The notes beneath the pieces were generated by a model. The model was not told the origin of the DNA. It made no database searches and worked only from the letters and a program-made list of their open reading frames with translations. Both the position numbers and the translations under genes were made by a program. A DNA stretch of 64,000 bases. It comes from Variovorax atrisoli 110B. Lineage in GTDB: Bacteria; Pseudomonadota; Gammaproteobacteria; Burkholderiales; Burkholderiaceae_C. Location: contig NZ_KB907458.1 of the NCBI RefSeq assembly GCF_000382045.1, positions 186,001 through 250,000 on the forward strand. The letters are read 5' to 3'. Shown in pieces: positions 16,562-25,047 of the stretch. Position 1 is the first letter of the stretch; each line of letters begins with the position of its first letter.

Positions 16562-17008
16562 TCAGCCCGCTTCGGACGAGGAGTGCGCAACCCGGTTGCG
16601 TGCCTGCAGAAGGCAGAACTCCACCAGGGCCTCGATCTCGTTCGACTTGTCGAACACCGCGTCGACCCCGAATTCCGCGCAGCGCCTGCGGATGTCGGGC
16701 GTCGCATAGTTGCTGAGCACGACCACCTTCTGATCCGGCCTGCGGGCCTGGCAGGCCTGCAGCACGCCCAGACCGCTGCCCTGCTTGAGGAAGAGGTCGA
16801 CGACGAGCAGGTCCCATTCGCCGTCGTGGCCGAGCAGCCATGCGCGCGCACCGCTCTCTGTTTCCGCGAATCCGACAACGGTACTGCAGGTGAGTTCTTC
16901 CAGCGTGCCAATGAGGTTTTCACGGATCGTGAGGTTGTCTTCGACAACATAAGTCTGCAATCTTGAATCCATGCCCAACCACTCTTCCTCTGAGGATGGC
17001 AGACGCAT
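16562..17008 (-). CDS. Stand-alone receiver-domain response regulator
   Basis: 148 residues, a single CheY-like receiver with the acidic pair (VVEDN), phospho-acceptor Asp71 (LLVVDLFLKQG), Ser99 and Lys121 (VFDKSNEIEAL). There is no output domain. I chose the start at 17008 because GGAGG lies 7 bases upstream of it; the internal Met at 16972 (MDSRLQTY) has a poorer site. It converges on the NarL-type regulator with a 103-bp pyrimidine-rich gap. It may receive phosphate from the same kinase or act by protein contact. Confidence 0.85.
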   Translation of the reverse strand: MRLPSSEEEWLGMDSRLQTYVVEDNLTIRENLIGTLEELTCSTVVGFAETESGARAWLLGHDGEWDLLVVDLFLKQGSGLGVLQACQARRPDQKVVVLSNYATPDIRRRCAEFGVDAVFDKSNEIEALVEFCLLQARNRVAHSSSEAG

Positions 17009-17191
17009 AAGCGCGCCTCCGTCGGCGTCAAGTGCCTGCGGAAGGACTTTGCTGCTTCTCCCATCCGCATCATGCAAGCTTCGGCGGTGGGAGGCTGTAG
17101 GTGGGTTCCGACGCATGGGACGCTCGGCCAGCTCAGTAGGCAATACCTCACGAGGTCTGCGGTCGGCGGCCGACCGCGGCGGGGCTTCCAC

Positions 17192-19252
17192 ATGGGTTAC
17201 AAGAGCCCCATGGCAACGACGAACGCACCGATGAAAGGGGGCCGCCTGCGCGGCCTGCCGCTCTGGCAGAAGCTGCTGGCGAGCCTGGTGCTGCTGTTCG
17301 CGGTGCTGGCCGTGGTGCTCGCCTTCTTCCCCTGGGACGTGCTTCGCGAGCCGGTCAACCGCTACGTCAGCGAGAAGACCGGGCGCAAGTTCGAGATCAC
17401 CCGACGGCTGGACGTGGGGCTCGGATGGCGGCAGGCCACCGTCAGGCTCGACGGCATCGAGTTCGCCAATCCCTCGTGGGCGCGTGATCCCTATCTGGTG
17501 AAGGCGGAGCGGGCCGACTTCGACATCCGCCTCTGGCCGCTGATCTCGCGCAGCATCATCATTCCCAGGCTGGCGCTTTCCTCCCCGACTGTGGGCCTGC
17601 AAATGGAGGCTGACGGCCGCCGCACCTGGTCGCTGGGCAAAGAAGGCAAGGACAGCTCCGAAGGCGGCACCGTACCGACCATCGGACAGGTGCAGATCGA
17701 CAGCGGCGCGGTCGATTTCCTCGCCAAGCACCTGGGTGTCGACCTGCACGCCGACCTGAACTACGACAGCAGCCGCGGCGAGATGCCCCTCGACTACCGC
17801 ATCAAGGGCCGCTACAAGGGACAGCCGCTGACAGCCAGCGGGCGAACCGGCAACGTGCTGCAGATCGAGGCCTCGAACGCGCCGCCGTTTCCGCTGGAGA
17901 TTCGGGCTGCCGCCGGTCAGACGCAGTTGAAGGCGGCCGGCACCGTCGCCCGCCTGTCCGACCTGGACGGCATCGACGCGAAGTTCGAGATCAAGGGCCA
18001 GACGCTGGGCGCGCTGTTCCCGCTGCTGGGCATCGCGCTGCCGCAGACCTCGCCTTACGCCCTCAGCGGCAAGCTCGACAAGAGCGGCAAGCTCTGGAAG
18101 GCCAGCGGGCTGCAGGGGCGCCTGGGCCTGTCCGACATCGCGGGCGACATGCGTTTCGACCAGTCGGGCAAGCTGCCGCACCTGGCGGGCGACCTTCGCT
18201 CCAAGGTGATGGACATGGACGACCTCGGCCCGCTGATCGGCCTGCCGCCCACGGCGCGCACCGCCGCCACGGTGGAGGGCGTCGCGCCGCCGCCCACCGT
18301 TACTCAGGTCAGGCGGCCCGGCGGCAAGGTGCTGCCCACGGCACCGCTGGACTTCGAGCGCCTGCGCGCCATGAATGCCGACGTGAAGTACACGGCCGAT
18401 CGCATCCGCAACGTGCGAGACGTGCCGCTGGAGCGCGGCAGCGTGCAGGTGAAGCTGAACGAGGGCGTGCTCACTCTCGATCCGCTCGACCTGGGCGTGG
18501 CCGGCGGCACGCTGGCCGGCGCGATCCGCATCGACGGCTCGAAGAACCCCGCCGACATCCGCGCCTCGCTCGACGCCCGCGCTATGCAGCTCGCGCGCCT
18601 CTTCCCGAAGCTGGAGACCACCGGCAACAGCGTGGGGCGGCTGGACGGGCGCATCAATCTCTCGGGTTCGGGCAGCACCGTCGCCAACTGGCTGGGAGGC
18701 GTCTCGGGCGACGTGGCGGTCATCTCGGGGCGCGGGCAGTTCGGCAACCTGCTGCCGGTGTTCGCGACCCTGGTGGGCGGCGACATCATCAAGTTCATCC
18801 TGCGCGGCGACCGCAACGTGGAGTTGCGCTGCGCGGCGCTGGCCTTCGACGTCAACAAGGGCCTGATGACCGGCCGCACCCTGGTGGTGGACACCACCAA
18901 CGCCGTCTTCATCGCCACAGGCCAGGCCAACCTGGCGACGGAGGGGCTGGATTTCGTGATCCGTCCGGAGCCCAAGAGCAAGAACATCCTCTCGATCCGC
19001 ACCCCGCTGGTGGTGAGCGGCACATTCGGCGATCCCAAGGGCGGACTGGAAGTCGGGCCGCTGGCCGGACGCGGGCTGGCTGCGCTGGCGCTGGGGGCGG
19101 TCAATCCGCTGCTCGCGCTGGCCGCGACCATCGAGACGGGGCCCGGCGAGGATTCGGACTGCAAGGGCGTGATCGCGCAGGCGAACAAGCCCACGGCAGG
19201 CGCCGCCGCGACCGGCGCAGCCCGCGCGAAGGGCGCGAAGCAGAAGAACTAG
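17192..19252 (+). CDS. AsmA-family envelope protein
   Basis: About 686 residues. A transmembrane anchor near the N-terminus (KLLASLVLLFAVLAVVLAFF) is followed by the AsmA domain (DVLREPVNRYVSEKTGRKF) and a long beta-rich region ending in the AsmA-like C-terminal domain (LATEGLDFVIRPEPKSKNI, then GTFGDPKGGLEVGPLAGRGL). AsmA/YhdP-type proteins span the periplasm as lipid-transfer bridges between inner and outer membrane. The start is uncertain: ATG 17192 or ATG 17210; neither has a strong Shine-Dalgarno. The end overlaps the convergent moeB-like gene by 4 bp. Confidence 0.85.
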   Translation: MGYKSPMATTNAPMKGGRLRGLPLWQKLLASLVLLFAVLAVVLAFFPWDVLREPVNRYVSEKTGRKFEITRRLDVGLGWRQATVRLDGIEFANPSWARDPYLVKAERADFDIRLWPLISRSIIIPRLALSSPTVGLQMEADGRRTWSLGKEGKDSSEGGTVPTIGQVQIDSGAVDFLAKHLGVDLHADLNYDSSRGEMPLDYRIKGRYKGQPLTASGRTGNVLQIEASNAPPFPLEIRAAAGQTQLKAAGTVARLSDLDGIDAKFEIKGQTLGALFPLLGIALPQTSPYALSGKLDKSGKLWKASGLQGRLGLSDIAGDMRFDQSGKLPHLAGDLRSKVMDMDDLGPLIGLPPTARTAATVEGVAPPPTVTQVRRPGGKVLPTAPLDFERLRAMNADVKYTADRIRNVRDVPLERGSVQVKLNEGVLTLDPLDLGVAGGTLAGAIRIDGSKNPADIRASLDARAMQLARLFPKLETTGNSVGRLDGRINLSGSGSTVANWLGGVSGDVAVISGRGQFGNLLPVFATLVGGDIIKFILRGDRNVELRCAALAFDVNKGLMTGRTLVVDTTNAVFIATGQANLATEGLDFVIRPEPKSKNILSIRTPLVVSGTFGDPKGGLEVGPLAGRGLAALALGAVNPLLALAATIETGPGEDSDCKGVIAQANKPTAGAAATGAARAKGAKQKN

Positions 19253-20016
19253 GCGGAAGGCGGAGCCGTGCGCTGCGCACAGACGCTGCAGTGCGGGTCG
19301 CGCGCCACGCGCAGCGTGTCGAAGGAGGTGCTGCGCCCGTCGAACATCAGCAGCCTCCCCGCCAGCGACGGGCCGATGCCGGCCAGCAGCTTCAGCGCCT
19401 CGCTGGCCTGGAGCGTACCGATGGTGCCCACCACCGGGCCGAACACGCCGAGCACCGCGCAGCGGGTTTCCTCGAAGCTCGCCTCCGGCGGAAACAGGCA
19501 GGCGTAGCAGGGCGAGGCTGCGTCGCGGGTGTCGTAGACGCTCAGCTGGCCGTCGAAGCGGATCGCCGCCCCGGCCACCAGCGGCCTGGCATGCGCCACG
19601 CAGGCGCGGTTGACGGCCTGCCGGGTCGCGAAGTTGTCGCAGCAATCGACCACCACGTCGGCCTCGGCCACGAGGCGAGACAGCAGCGCCTCGTCCGCGC
19701 GCAGCGCATGGGTTTCGATGGAGATCTCGGGGTTGATGTCGCGCATGGCCTGCGCCGCGGATTCGACCTTTGGCAGGCCGACGCGTGCATGGGTATGGGC
19801 GACCTGCCGCTGCAGGTTGGTGAGGTCGACCTCGTCGTCGTCGACCAGCACGATGTGGCCCACGCCCGCCGCCGCGAGGTAAAGGGCGACCGGCGAACCC
19901 AGCCCGCCGGCGCCTATGACCAGGACGCGCCCGGCACTGACGCGGGCCTGCCCGTCGATGCCGAACTCTTCGAGGAGGATGTGGCGCGAATAGCGCAGCA
20001 GCTGGTGATCATTCAT
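19249..20016 (-). CDS. moeB: MoeB/ThiF-family adenylyltransferase (E1-like)
   Basis: 255 residues. Rossmann nucleotide site VIGAGGLGSP (34-42), LVDDDEVDLTNLQRQ, two zinc CxxC pairs (Cys170/173 and Cys243/246) and Cys186 in EETRCAVLGVFGP at the thioester position. Such enzymes adenylate the C-terminal Gly-Gly of MoaD or ThiS, in molybdopterin or thiamine synthesis. There is no C-terminal rhodanese, so it is the short E. coli MoeB/ThiF form. The next upstream gene on this strand is ctpA, with a hairpin repeat between. MoeB versus ThiF cannot be settled from sequence alone; the molybdenum island at 47-58 kb makes MoeB reasonable. Confidence 0.85.
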   Translation of the reverse strand: MNDHQLLRYSRHILLEEFGIDGQARVSAGRVLVIGAGGLGSPVALYLAAAGVGHIVLVDDDEVDLTNLQRQVAHTHARVGLPKVESAAQAMRDINPEISIETHALRADEALLSRLVAEADVVVDCCDNFATRQAVNRACVAHARPLVAGAAIRFDGQLSVYDTRDAASPCYACLFPPEASFEETRCAVLGVFGPVVGTIGTLQASEALKLLAGIGPSLAGRLLMFDGRSTSFDTLRVARDPHCSVCAQRTAPPSA

Positions 20017-20112
20017 GCTCGCCCCCAGGGCCGGCCCGCTCGGTGCGGCCGCCCACCCCCTGCCGGGGTCGATACCGGCGGCCCGGCGAGGCCGGTGCCG
20101 CGGTACTCCTGA
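20017..20112 (+). repeat. Intergenic hairpin repeat, copy between ctpA and moeB
   Basis: The element shares the lead CTCGCCCCCAGG with the copy at 6531 and contains CACCCCCTGCCGGGGTC and GGCCCGGCGAGGCCGG stems. It lies in the gap between two genes read on the minus strand (ctpA then moeB), where it could lower expression of moeB relative to ctpA. Confidence 0.55.
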
Positions 20113-20132
20113 ACTGAACCGACTTGCCCGGC

Positions 20133-21578
20133 TCAGTTCTCCTTCTTCTCTTCCTTGTTGTCGACGATGACCTGCGTCTTGCTCACGAGCACCGGCTGGC
20201 CCTTCAGGCGGTTGAGCGCCTGCACGAGCGGGAAGTCCTTGTCGGAGCCGAATTCGGGCACCTTGCGGTCCTGCGGCGGCTTCTTGGCCTCTTCCTCGAG
20301 GCGCTTGCGGGCCTCGTCGCGGGCCTTCTCGCGTTCCGGGTCCTTGACTTCGGGACCCTGGCCGCTGGCCAGGTGCTTCTCGAGGTCGGCCTCGCGCATG
20401 CGCAGGGCGGCGAAGGGGCTGCCCTCGGCGCTTTCGTCGACCAGCACGTTCGGCACGATGCCCTTGGCCTGGATCGAGGTGCCGCTGGGCGTGTAGTAGC
20501 GCGCAGTGGTGATCTTCAGGCCGGTGTCGGGGCCGAGCGGGCGGACCGTCTGCACCGAGCCCTTGCCGAAGGTCTGGCTGCCCATGATGGTGGCGCGCTT
20601 GTGGTCCTGCAGTGCGCCGGCGACGATCTCGCTGGCCGATGCCGAGCCTTCGTTCACGAGCACCACCAGCGGCACCGTCTTGAGCGCGGCCGGCAGGCTG
20701 CGCAGCGGGTCGCTGCCCGAGCGGCGCTGGTAGAACTCCGGCGCAGCCTTGTAGACCGCCTTGCTCTCGGCCAGCTGGCCGTCGGTGGTCACCACGGTGA
20801 CGTTCTCGGGCAGGAAGGCCGACGACACTGCCACGGCCGCGTCGAGCAGGCCGCCCGGGTCGTTGCGCAGGTCGAGCACCAGACCCTTGAGGTTCGGGTC
20901 TTCCTTGTACATCTCGTCGATCTTCTTGACGAAGTCGTCGACGGTGCGTTCCTGGAACTGCGACAGGCGGATCCAGCCGTAGCCCGGCTCGATGATCTTG
21001 CCGCGGACCGACTGCGTGCGGATTTCCTCGCGCGTGATGGTCACGGGGAAGGTGCGGCTCTCGTCCTTGCGGAAGATGGTCAGCAGCACCTTGGTGTTGG
21101 CTTCGCCGCGCATGCGCTTGACCGCCTCGTTCAGCGACAGGCCGCGCACGGCGGTGTCGTCGATCTTGGTGATCAGGTCGTTGGGCTTGAGGCCCGCGCG
21201 GAAGGCGGGGGAGCCCTCGATGGGCGAGACGACCTTGATGAGGCCGTCTTCCTGGGAAATCTCGATGCCCACGCCGACGAATCGGCCGGTGGTGCCTTCC
21301 CTGAATTCCTTAAAGGACTTCTTGTCGAAGTACTGGGAGTGGGGGTCGAGCCCGGCGACCATGCCGGAGATGGCGTCGGAGATGAGCTTCTTCTCGTCGA
21401 CCGGCTCCACGTAGTCGCTCTTGACCATTCCGAAGACGGCGGCGAGCTGCTGCAATTCCTCGAGCGGCAGGGGCGCGAGCGAGCCGCGCGCGACGGTCTG
21501 CAGCGAGACGGTGGTCAGGACGCCTGCAACGGCGCCGGCGGCGACCCAGCCGGTGATCTTGAGTTTCTGGCCCATCAT
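20133..21578 (-). CDS. ctpA: Carboxyl-terminal processing protease (S41 peptidase)
   Basis: 481 residues from the double-Met start at 21578 (AAGGA lies upstream in the gene's sense). An uncleaved or cleavable hydrophobic N-terminus (ITGWVAAGAVAGVLTTVSL) exports it; then an N-terminal helical region, a PDZ domain (about 90-180; VGVGIEISQEDG through RGLSLNEAVKRMRG) and the S41 catalytic core with Ser in NEGSASASEIVAGAL and Lys in MGSQTFGKGSVQT. The C-terminus (about 400-481) is charged and low-complexity. It degrades or trims periplasmic proteins, including peptidoglycan hydrolases in other bacteria. It is read with moeB downstream. Confidence 0.93.
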   Translation of the reverse strand: MMGQKLKITGWVAAGAVAGVLTTVSLQTVARGSLAPLPLEELQQLAAVFGMVKSDYVEPVDEKKLISDAISGMVAGLDPHSQYFDKKSFKEFREGTTGRFVGVGIEISQEDGLIKVVSPIEGSPAFRAGLKPNDLITKIDDTAVRGLSLNEAVKRMRGEANTKVLLTIFRKDESRTFPVTITREEIRTQSVRGKIIEPGYGWIRLSQFQERTVDDFVKKIDEMYKEDPNLKGLVLDLRNDPGGLLDAAVAVSSAFLPENVTVVTTDGQLAESKAVYKAAPEFYQRRSGSDPLRSLPAALKTVPLVVLVNEGSASASEIVAGALQDHKRATIMGSQTFGKGSVQTVRPLGPDTGLKITTARYYTPSGTSIQAKGIVPNVLVDESAEGSPFAALRMREADLEKHLASGQGPEVKDPEREKARDEARKRLEEEAKKPPQDRKVPEFGSDKDFPLVQALNRLKGQPVLVSKTQVIVDNKEEKKEN

Positions 21579-21701
21579 GAGTGGTTGTCCTTGTCGGCGG
21601 CTGTCAGTCCAATATACACAGCTTGGAAGCAAATTGTTTGCCGGGGTTCCACGGGTGGAGCGCCGGACGGGGCTTTTTCTGGGCGCTCCTGGCGGGCCTC
21701 G

Positions 21702-22445
21702 TCAGCCCTTGCCCTGCGATGCCACCGCGGCGGCAGCCTTCTCGGCGGCCGCGGCATCGCCGAGGTAGTAGTGGCGCAGGGGCTTGAGGTCGTCGTCGAG
21801 CTCGTACACCAGCGGGATGCCGTTGGGGATGTTCAGCCCGACGATGTCGTCGTCGGAGATGCCGTCGAGGTACTTCACCAGCGCGCGGATCGAGTTGCCG
21901 TGGGCCGCGACCACCAGCCGGCGGCCGGTGCGGATGGCCGGCGCCATCGATTCGTTCCAGAAGGGCAGCACGCGCGCCACCGTGTCCTTCAGGCACTCGG
22001 TCAGCGGGATCTGCTCGGGCGAGAGCTTGGCGTAGCGCACGTCGCCGCGCTCGCTGCGCGGATCGTCGGCTTCCAGCGGCGGGGGGGGCGTGTTGTAGCT
22101 GCGGCGCCAGATCAGCACCTGCTCGTCGCCGTATTTCTTGGCGGTCTCGGCCTTGTTCAGGCCCTGCAGGCCGCCGTAGTGGCGCTCGTTCAGGCGCCAG
22201 GAATGCACCACGGGCAGCCAGGTGCGGTCGAGTTCGTCGAGGGTGTGCCAGAGGGTGCGGGTGGCGCGCTTGAGGACGCTCGTGTAGGCGACGTCGAAGT
22301 CGTAGCCCTCGGCCTTGAGCAGCCGGCCGGCCTGCTTGGCCTGTTCGACGCCGGTTTCGGTCAGGTCGACGTCGGTCCATCCGGTGAAGCGGTTTTCGAG
22401 ATTCCAGGTCGATTCGCCGTGACGGATCAATACCAGTTTGTGCAT
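21702..22445 (-). CDS. gpmA: 2,3-bisphosphoglycerate-dependent phosphoglycerate mutase
   Basis: 247 residues, the normal GpmA length. The catalytic RHGESTWN motif (phospho-His9) is at the N-terminus; LNERHYGGLQGLNKAE and VVAAHGNSIRALVKYL supply the substrate pocket and second catalytic His. It interconverts 3- and 2-phosphoglycerate in glycolysis. The C-terminal 15 residues are Ala-rich. A run of eight C (G on the + strand, 22081-22088) encodes part of the conserved TPPPPL segment. Divergent from the rhodanese gene with a 72-bp gap. Confidence 0.96.
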   Translation of the reverse strand: MHKLVLIRHGESTWNLENRFTGWTDVDLTETGVEQAKQAGRLLKAEGYDFDVAYTSVLKRATRTLWHTLDELDRTWLPVVHSWRLNERHYGGLQGLNKAETAKKYGDEQVLIWRRSYNTPPPPLEADDPRSERGDVRYAKLSPEQIPLTECLKDTVARVLPFWNESMAPAIRTGRRLVVAAHGNSIRALVKYLDGISDDDIVGLNIPNGIPLVYELDDDLKPLRHYYLGDAAAAEKAAAAVASQGKG

Positions 22446-22517
22446 GTGGGAGGCCTTTGGCTGCGCTTGCGAAACCCCGCATTCTAAAATCCCCGGTTTG
22501 CCATTCAAGGAACCCCC

Positions 22518-22934
22518 GTGAAATTGATCGAATTCGTCACCGCGAACTGGATGCTGATCCTGATCGCGCTCAGCTCGGGCGCCATGCTGGCCTGGCCGCT
22601 GGTGCGGGGGGCGGGCGGCGGAACACTCACGGCACAGGGCGCCGTGCAGCTCATCAACCGCGAGCGCGCGGTGCTGGTCGACGTGCGCGAGCCCGAGGAG
22701 TTCGCCACCGGCCACATGATCGGCGCCAAGAACGTTCCCCTGAACCAGCTCGAGGAAAAGCTCGCCGGCGCGGTCAAGAACAAGAACGTGCCGCTGTTGC
22801 TGGTGTGCGCCACCGGTGCCCGCGCCCAGCGTGCGGTGGCCGTGGCCAAGAAGCTGGGCTACGAACAGGCCCAAGCGGTGTCCGGCGGGCTGAAAGCCTG
22901 GAAAGACGCTAACCTGCCTGTCGAAAAAGCCTGA
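22518..22934 (+). CDS. Membrane-anchored rhodanese-like protein
   Basis: 138 residues. One N-terminal transmembrane helix (about 8-28, WMLILIALSSGAMLAWPLV) is followed by a single rhodanese domain with VDVREPEEFATGH and an active-site Cys97 (LLVCATGARAQRA). It probably handles sulfane sulfur at the membrane; the loop (CATGAR) differs from classical thiosulfate sulfurtransferases. The run rhodanese-grxC-secB-gpsA is a conserved betaproteobacterial order (compare E. coli yibN-grxC-secB-gpsA), so the equivalent of YibN is the best match. The start codon is GTG or ATG near 22518. Confidence 0.88.
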   Translation: MKLIEFVTANWMLILIALSSGAMLAWPLVRGAGGGTLTAQGAVQLINRERAVLVDVREPEEFATGHMIGAKNVPLNQLEEKLAGAVKNKNVPLLLVCATGARAQRAVAVAKKLGYEQAQAVSGGLKAWKDANLPVEKA

Positions 22935-22946
22935 ATATCGACTCGT

Positions 22947-23040
22947 CCCAAGGCTTTGCGCACTTCGTGGCGCTGTGCCAACCCCCTGCCGGGGGCAACG
23001 TATGCGTTCCGGCCAAGCCGGTTCCGCGGCGTTCCCCCAA
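22947..23040 (+). repeat. Intergenic hairpin repeat, copy between rhodanese and grxC
   Basis: Same family as 6531-6630: GGCTTTGCGCACTTCGTGG, stem CCCCCTGCCGGGGG (22982-22995), then CCGGCCAAGCCGG (23009-23021) and TTCCGCGGCGTT. It starts 12 bp after the rhodanese stop. Confidence 0.7.
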
Positions 23041-23089
23041 GGGCCGGTGGGCGAGTTGAATAAATGAAACTTTCCCCAAGGTAGAGCGC

Positions 23090-23350
23090 ATGCAAGCCGT
23101 CAAGATGTACACCACCGCCGTTTGCCCTTACTGCATCCGCGCGAAACAGATCCTGAAATCCAAGGGCGTCGAGCAGATCGAGGAGATCCGCATCGACACC
23201 GACCCCCAGGCCCGCAACACCATGATGGAGATCACCCAGCGCCGCACGGTGCCCCAGATCTTCATCGGCGACACCCACGTGGGCGGCTGCGACGACCTGA
23301 TGGCGCTCGACAGCCGCGGCGGCCTGGTTACGCTGCTGCAGGGCGCCTGA
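23090..23350 (+). CDS. grxC: Glutaredoxin 3
   Basis: 86 residues with the dithiol active site CPYC (Cys12-Cys15), the cis-Pro segment TVPQIFIGDTHVGG and GCDDLMALDSRG, all expected for GrxC. It is a cytoplasmic glutathione-dependent disulfide reductase. A Shine-Dalgarno-like AAGG precedes the ATG. It stands between the rhodanese gene and secB in the conserved group. Confidence 0.96.
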   Translation: MQAVKMYTTAVCPYCIRAKQILKSKGVEQIEEIRIDTDPQARNTMMEITQRRTVPQIFIGDTHVGGCDDLMALDSRGGLVTLLQGA

Positions 23351-23469
23351 ATCCGGCCCTGCCCCGGAGCCGTCTTCCGGCCGGGCCATAATCGCCAGTT
23401 CACTCATCTGCAGCCCGCTGCGGGAGCCCCTCCCCGGCGGGCATTGTTTTGATCCTCGAAAGTTCAGCC

Positions 23470-23934
23470 ATGGCCGACCAGCAAGCCCAAGATCCCGTGT
23501 TTCAGATCCAGCGCGTCTACCTCAAGGACCTGTCGCTCGAGCAGCCCAATTCGCCCGCGATCCTGCTGGAGCAGGAGCAGCCCACCGTCGACATCCAGCT
23601 CGGCGTGGACGCCCAGCCCGTGGCCGAAGGCATCTTCGAGATCACCGTGGCCGCCACCGTGCAGACCAAGATCGGCGACAAGACCGTGTTCCTGGTCGAG
23701 GCCAAGCAGGCCGGCATCTTCGAGATCCGCAACCTGCCCGAAGAGCAGATGGGCGCCATCCTCGGCATCGCCTGCCCGCAGATCGTCTACCCGTACCTGC
23801 GCGGCAACGTGGCCGACGTGATCCAGCGCGGCGGCTTCCCGCCCGTGCACCTGGCCGAAATCAACTTCCAGGCCATGTACGAGCAGCAGCAGGCACAGGC
23901 CGCCGGCCAGGCCGCGCCCTCGCTGGCACAGTAA
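23470..23934 (+). CDS. secB: Protein-export chaperone SecB
   Basis: 154 residues from ATG 23470. Matches SecB: VYLKDLSLEQPNSP near the N-terminus, QPVAEGIFEITVAATV, KTVFLVEAKQAGIFEI, ACPQIVYPYLRGNVAD and GGFPPVHLAEINF. The tail after residue 138 is Gln/Ala-rich. SecB forms tetramers that keep secretory preproteins unfolded and deliver them to SecA. CATAAT at 23388-23393 could be a -10 element for a local promoter, without a clear -35. Confidence 0.97.
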   Translation: MADQQAQDPVFQIQRVYLKDLSLEQPNSPAILLEQEQPTVDIQLGVDAQPVAEGIFEITVAATVQTKIGDKTVFLVEAKQAGIFEIRNLPEEQMGAILGIACPQIVYPYLRGNVADVIQRGGFPPVHLAEINFQAMYEQQQAQAAGQAAPSLAQ

Positions 23935-23969
23935 TCGCGGCACTGCAGCCGTAGCAGCCACCAACGCCG

Positions 23970-25022
23970 ATGAAGATCTGCGTTCATGGCGCCGGCGCCT
24001 GGGGCACGGCGGTCGCCGTCAATGCGGCGGCCCGCCACGAAGTCACGCTCTGGGCGCGCGATGCCGCCCAGGCCGACGCCATGTCGGCCGCGCGAGAGAA
24101 CTCCCGCTACCTTCCCGGGCTGGCCCTGCCGGCCTCGCTGGCCGTGCGCGCCGGCGACATCGGCCAGGCGCAGGCCGGCGCCGACCTCGTCATCGTGGCA
24201 ACCCCCATGGCGGCCCTGCGTGCGCAGCTCGTTGCGCTGCGCGGCACCAGCGCCGCGGTGGCGTGGCTGTGCAAGGGCGTCGAGCCCGCGCTCGGCACGT
24301 CGTCCCCCGCATCCTTCGGCCTGCTGGCCCACGAGATCTGGGCCCAGGTTGCTCCTGAATTGAGAGCGGGCGTGCTCAGCGGCCCCAGCTTCGCGCAGGA
24401 GGTCGCCGAAGGGCGGCCGACCGCGCTGGTGGCCGCCAGCCCGCACGCCGCCGTGCGCGACATGCTGGTCGAGGCCTTCCACGGCCCCGCGCTGCGCGTC
24501 TACGCCAACGAGGACATCGTCGGCGTGGAGGTGGGCGGCGCGGTCAAGAACGTGCTGGCCATCGCCACCGGGCTGTGCGACGGCCTCGCGCTCGGGCTCA
24601 ACGCCCGCGCGGCGCTCATCACCCGCGGCCTTGCCGAAATGACGCGCTTCGGCCTCGCGCTGGGCGCGCGCGCCGAGACCTTCATGGGCCTTTCGGGCCT
24701 GGGCGACCTGGTCCTTACTTCCACCGGCGACCTGTCGCGCAACCGCAAGGTCGGCCTGCTGCTCGCGCAGGGCCGCACGCTGGCGCAGGCCGTCGATTCG
24801 CTCGGCCACGTGGCCGAGGGCGTCTACTGCGCCCGCACCGTGGTGCAGCGCGCCCGGGGCCTCGGCATCGAGATGCCCATCGCCGAAGGCGTGGTCGCGC
24901 TGCTCGACGGCCGCGTGAGCCCGCAGGACGCCGTGGCGGCCCTCGTCGGCCGCGAGCCGGTGCCCGAATCGGTGCAGCTCCAGCAATCGGGCGCCGCCGC
25001 TTCCCCTCGTCAATCCTCCTGA
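23970..25022 (+). CDS. gpsA: NAD(P)H-dependent glycerol-3-phosphate dehydrogenase
   Basis: 350 residues. N-terminal Rossmann motif GAGAWGTAVAV, then LCKGVEP, SGPSFAQEVAEGRPTA, VGVEVGGAVKNVLAIA (catalytic Lys) and GLSGLGDLVLTSTGDLSRN. It reduces dihydroxyacetone phosphate to sn-glycerol 3-phosphate for phospholipid synthesis. The last 25 residues are a non-conserved tail. It is followed 25 bp later by nadC. Confidence 0.97.
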   Translation: MKICVHGAGAWGTAVAVNAAARHEVTLWARDAAQADAMSAARENSRYLPGLALPASLAVRAGDIGQAQAGADLVIVATPMAALRAQLVALRGTSAAVAWLCKGVEPALGTSSPASFGLLAHEIWAQVAPELRAGVLSGPSFAQEVAEGRPTALVAASPHAAVRDMLVEAFHGPALRVYANEDIVGVEVGGAVKNVLAIATGLCDGLALGLNARAALITRGLAEMTRFGLALGARAETFMGLSGLGDLVLTSTGDLSRNRKVGLLLAQGRTLAQAVDSLGHVAEGVYCARTVVQRARGLGIEMPIAEGVVALLDGRVSPQDAVAALVGREPVPESVQLQQSGAAASPRQSS

Positions 25023-25047
25023 GAAAAACGCAGAGACAAAGAGAGCC

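Noticed and set aside
16562..19645. 1027-residue minus-strand frame
   Set aside because: Only its last 148 residues (the receiver protein) are real; the rest is antisense to AsmA.
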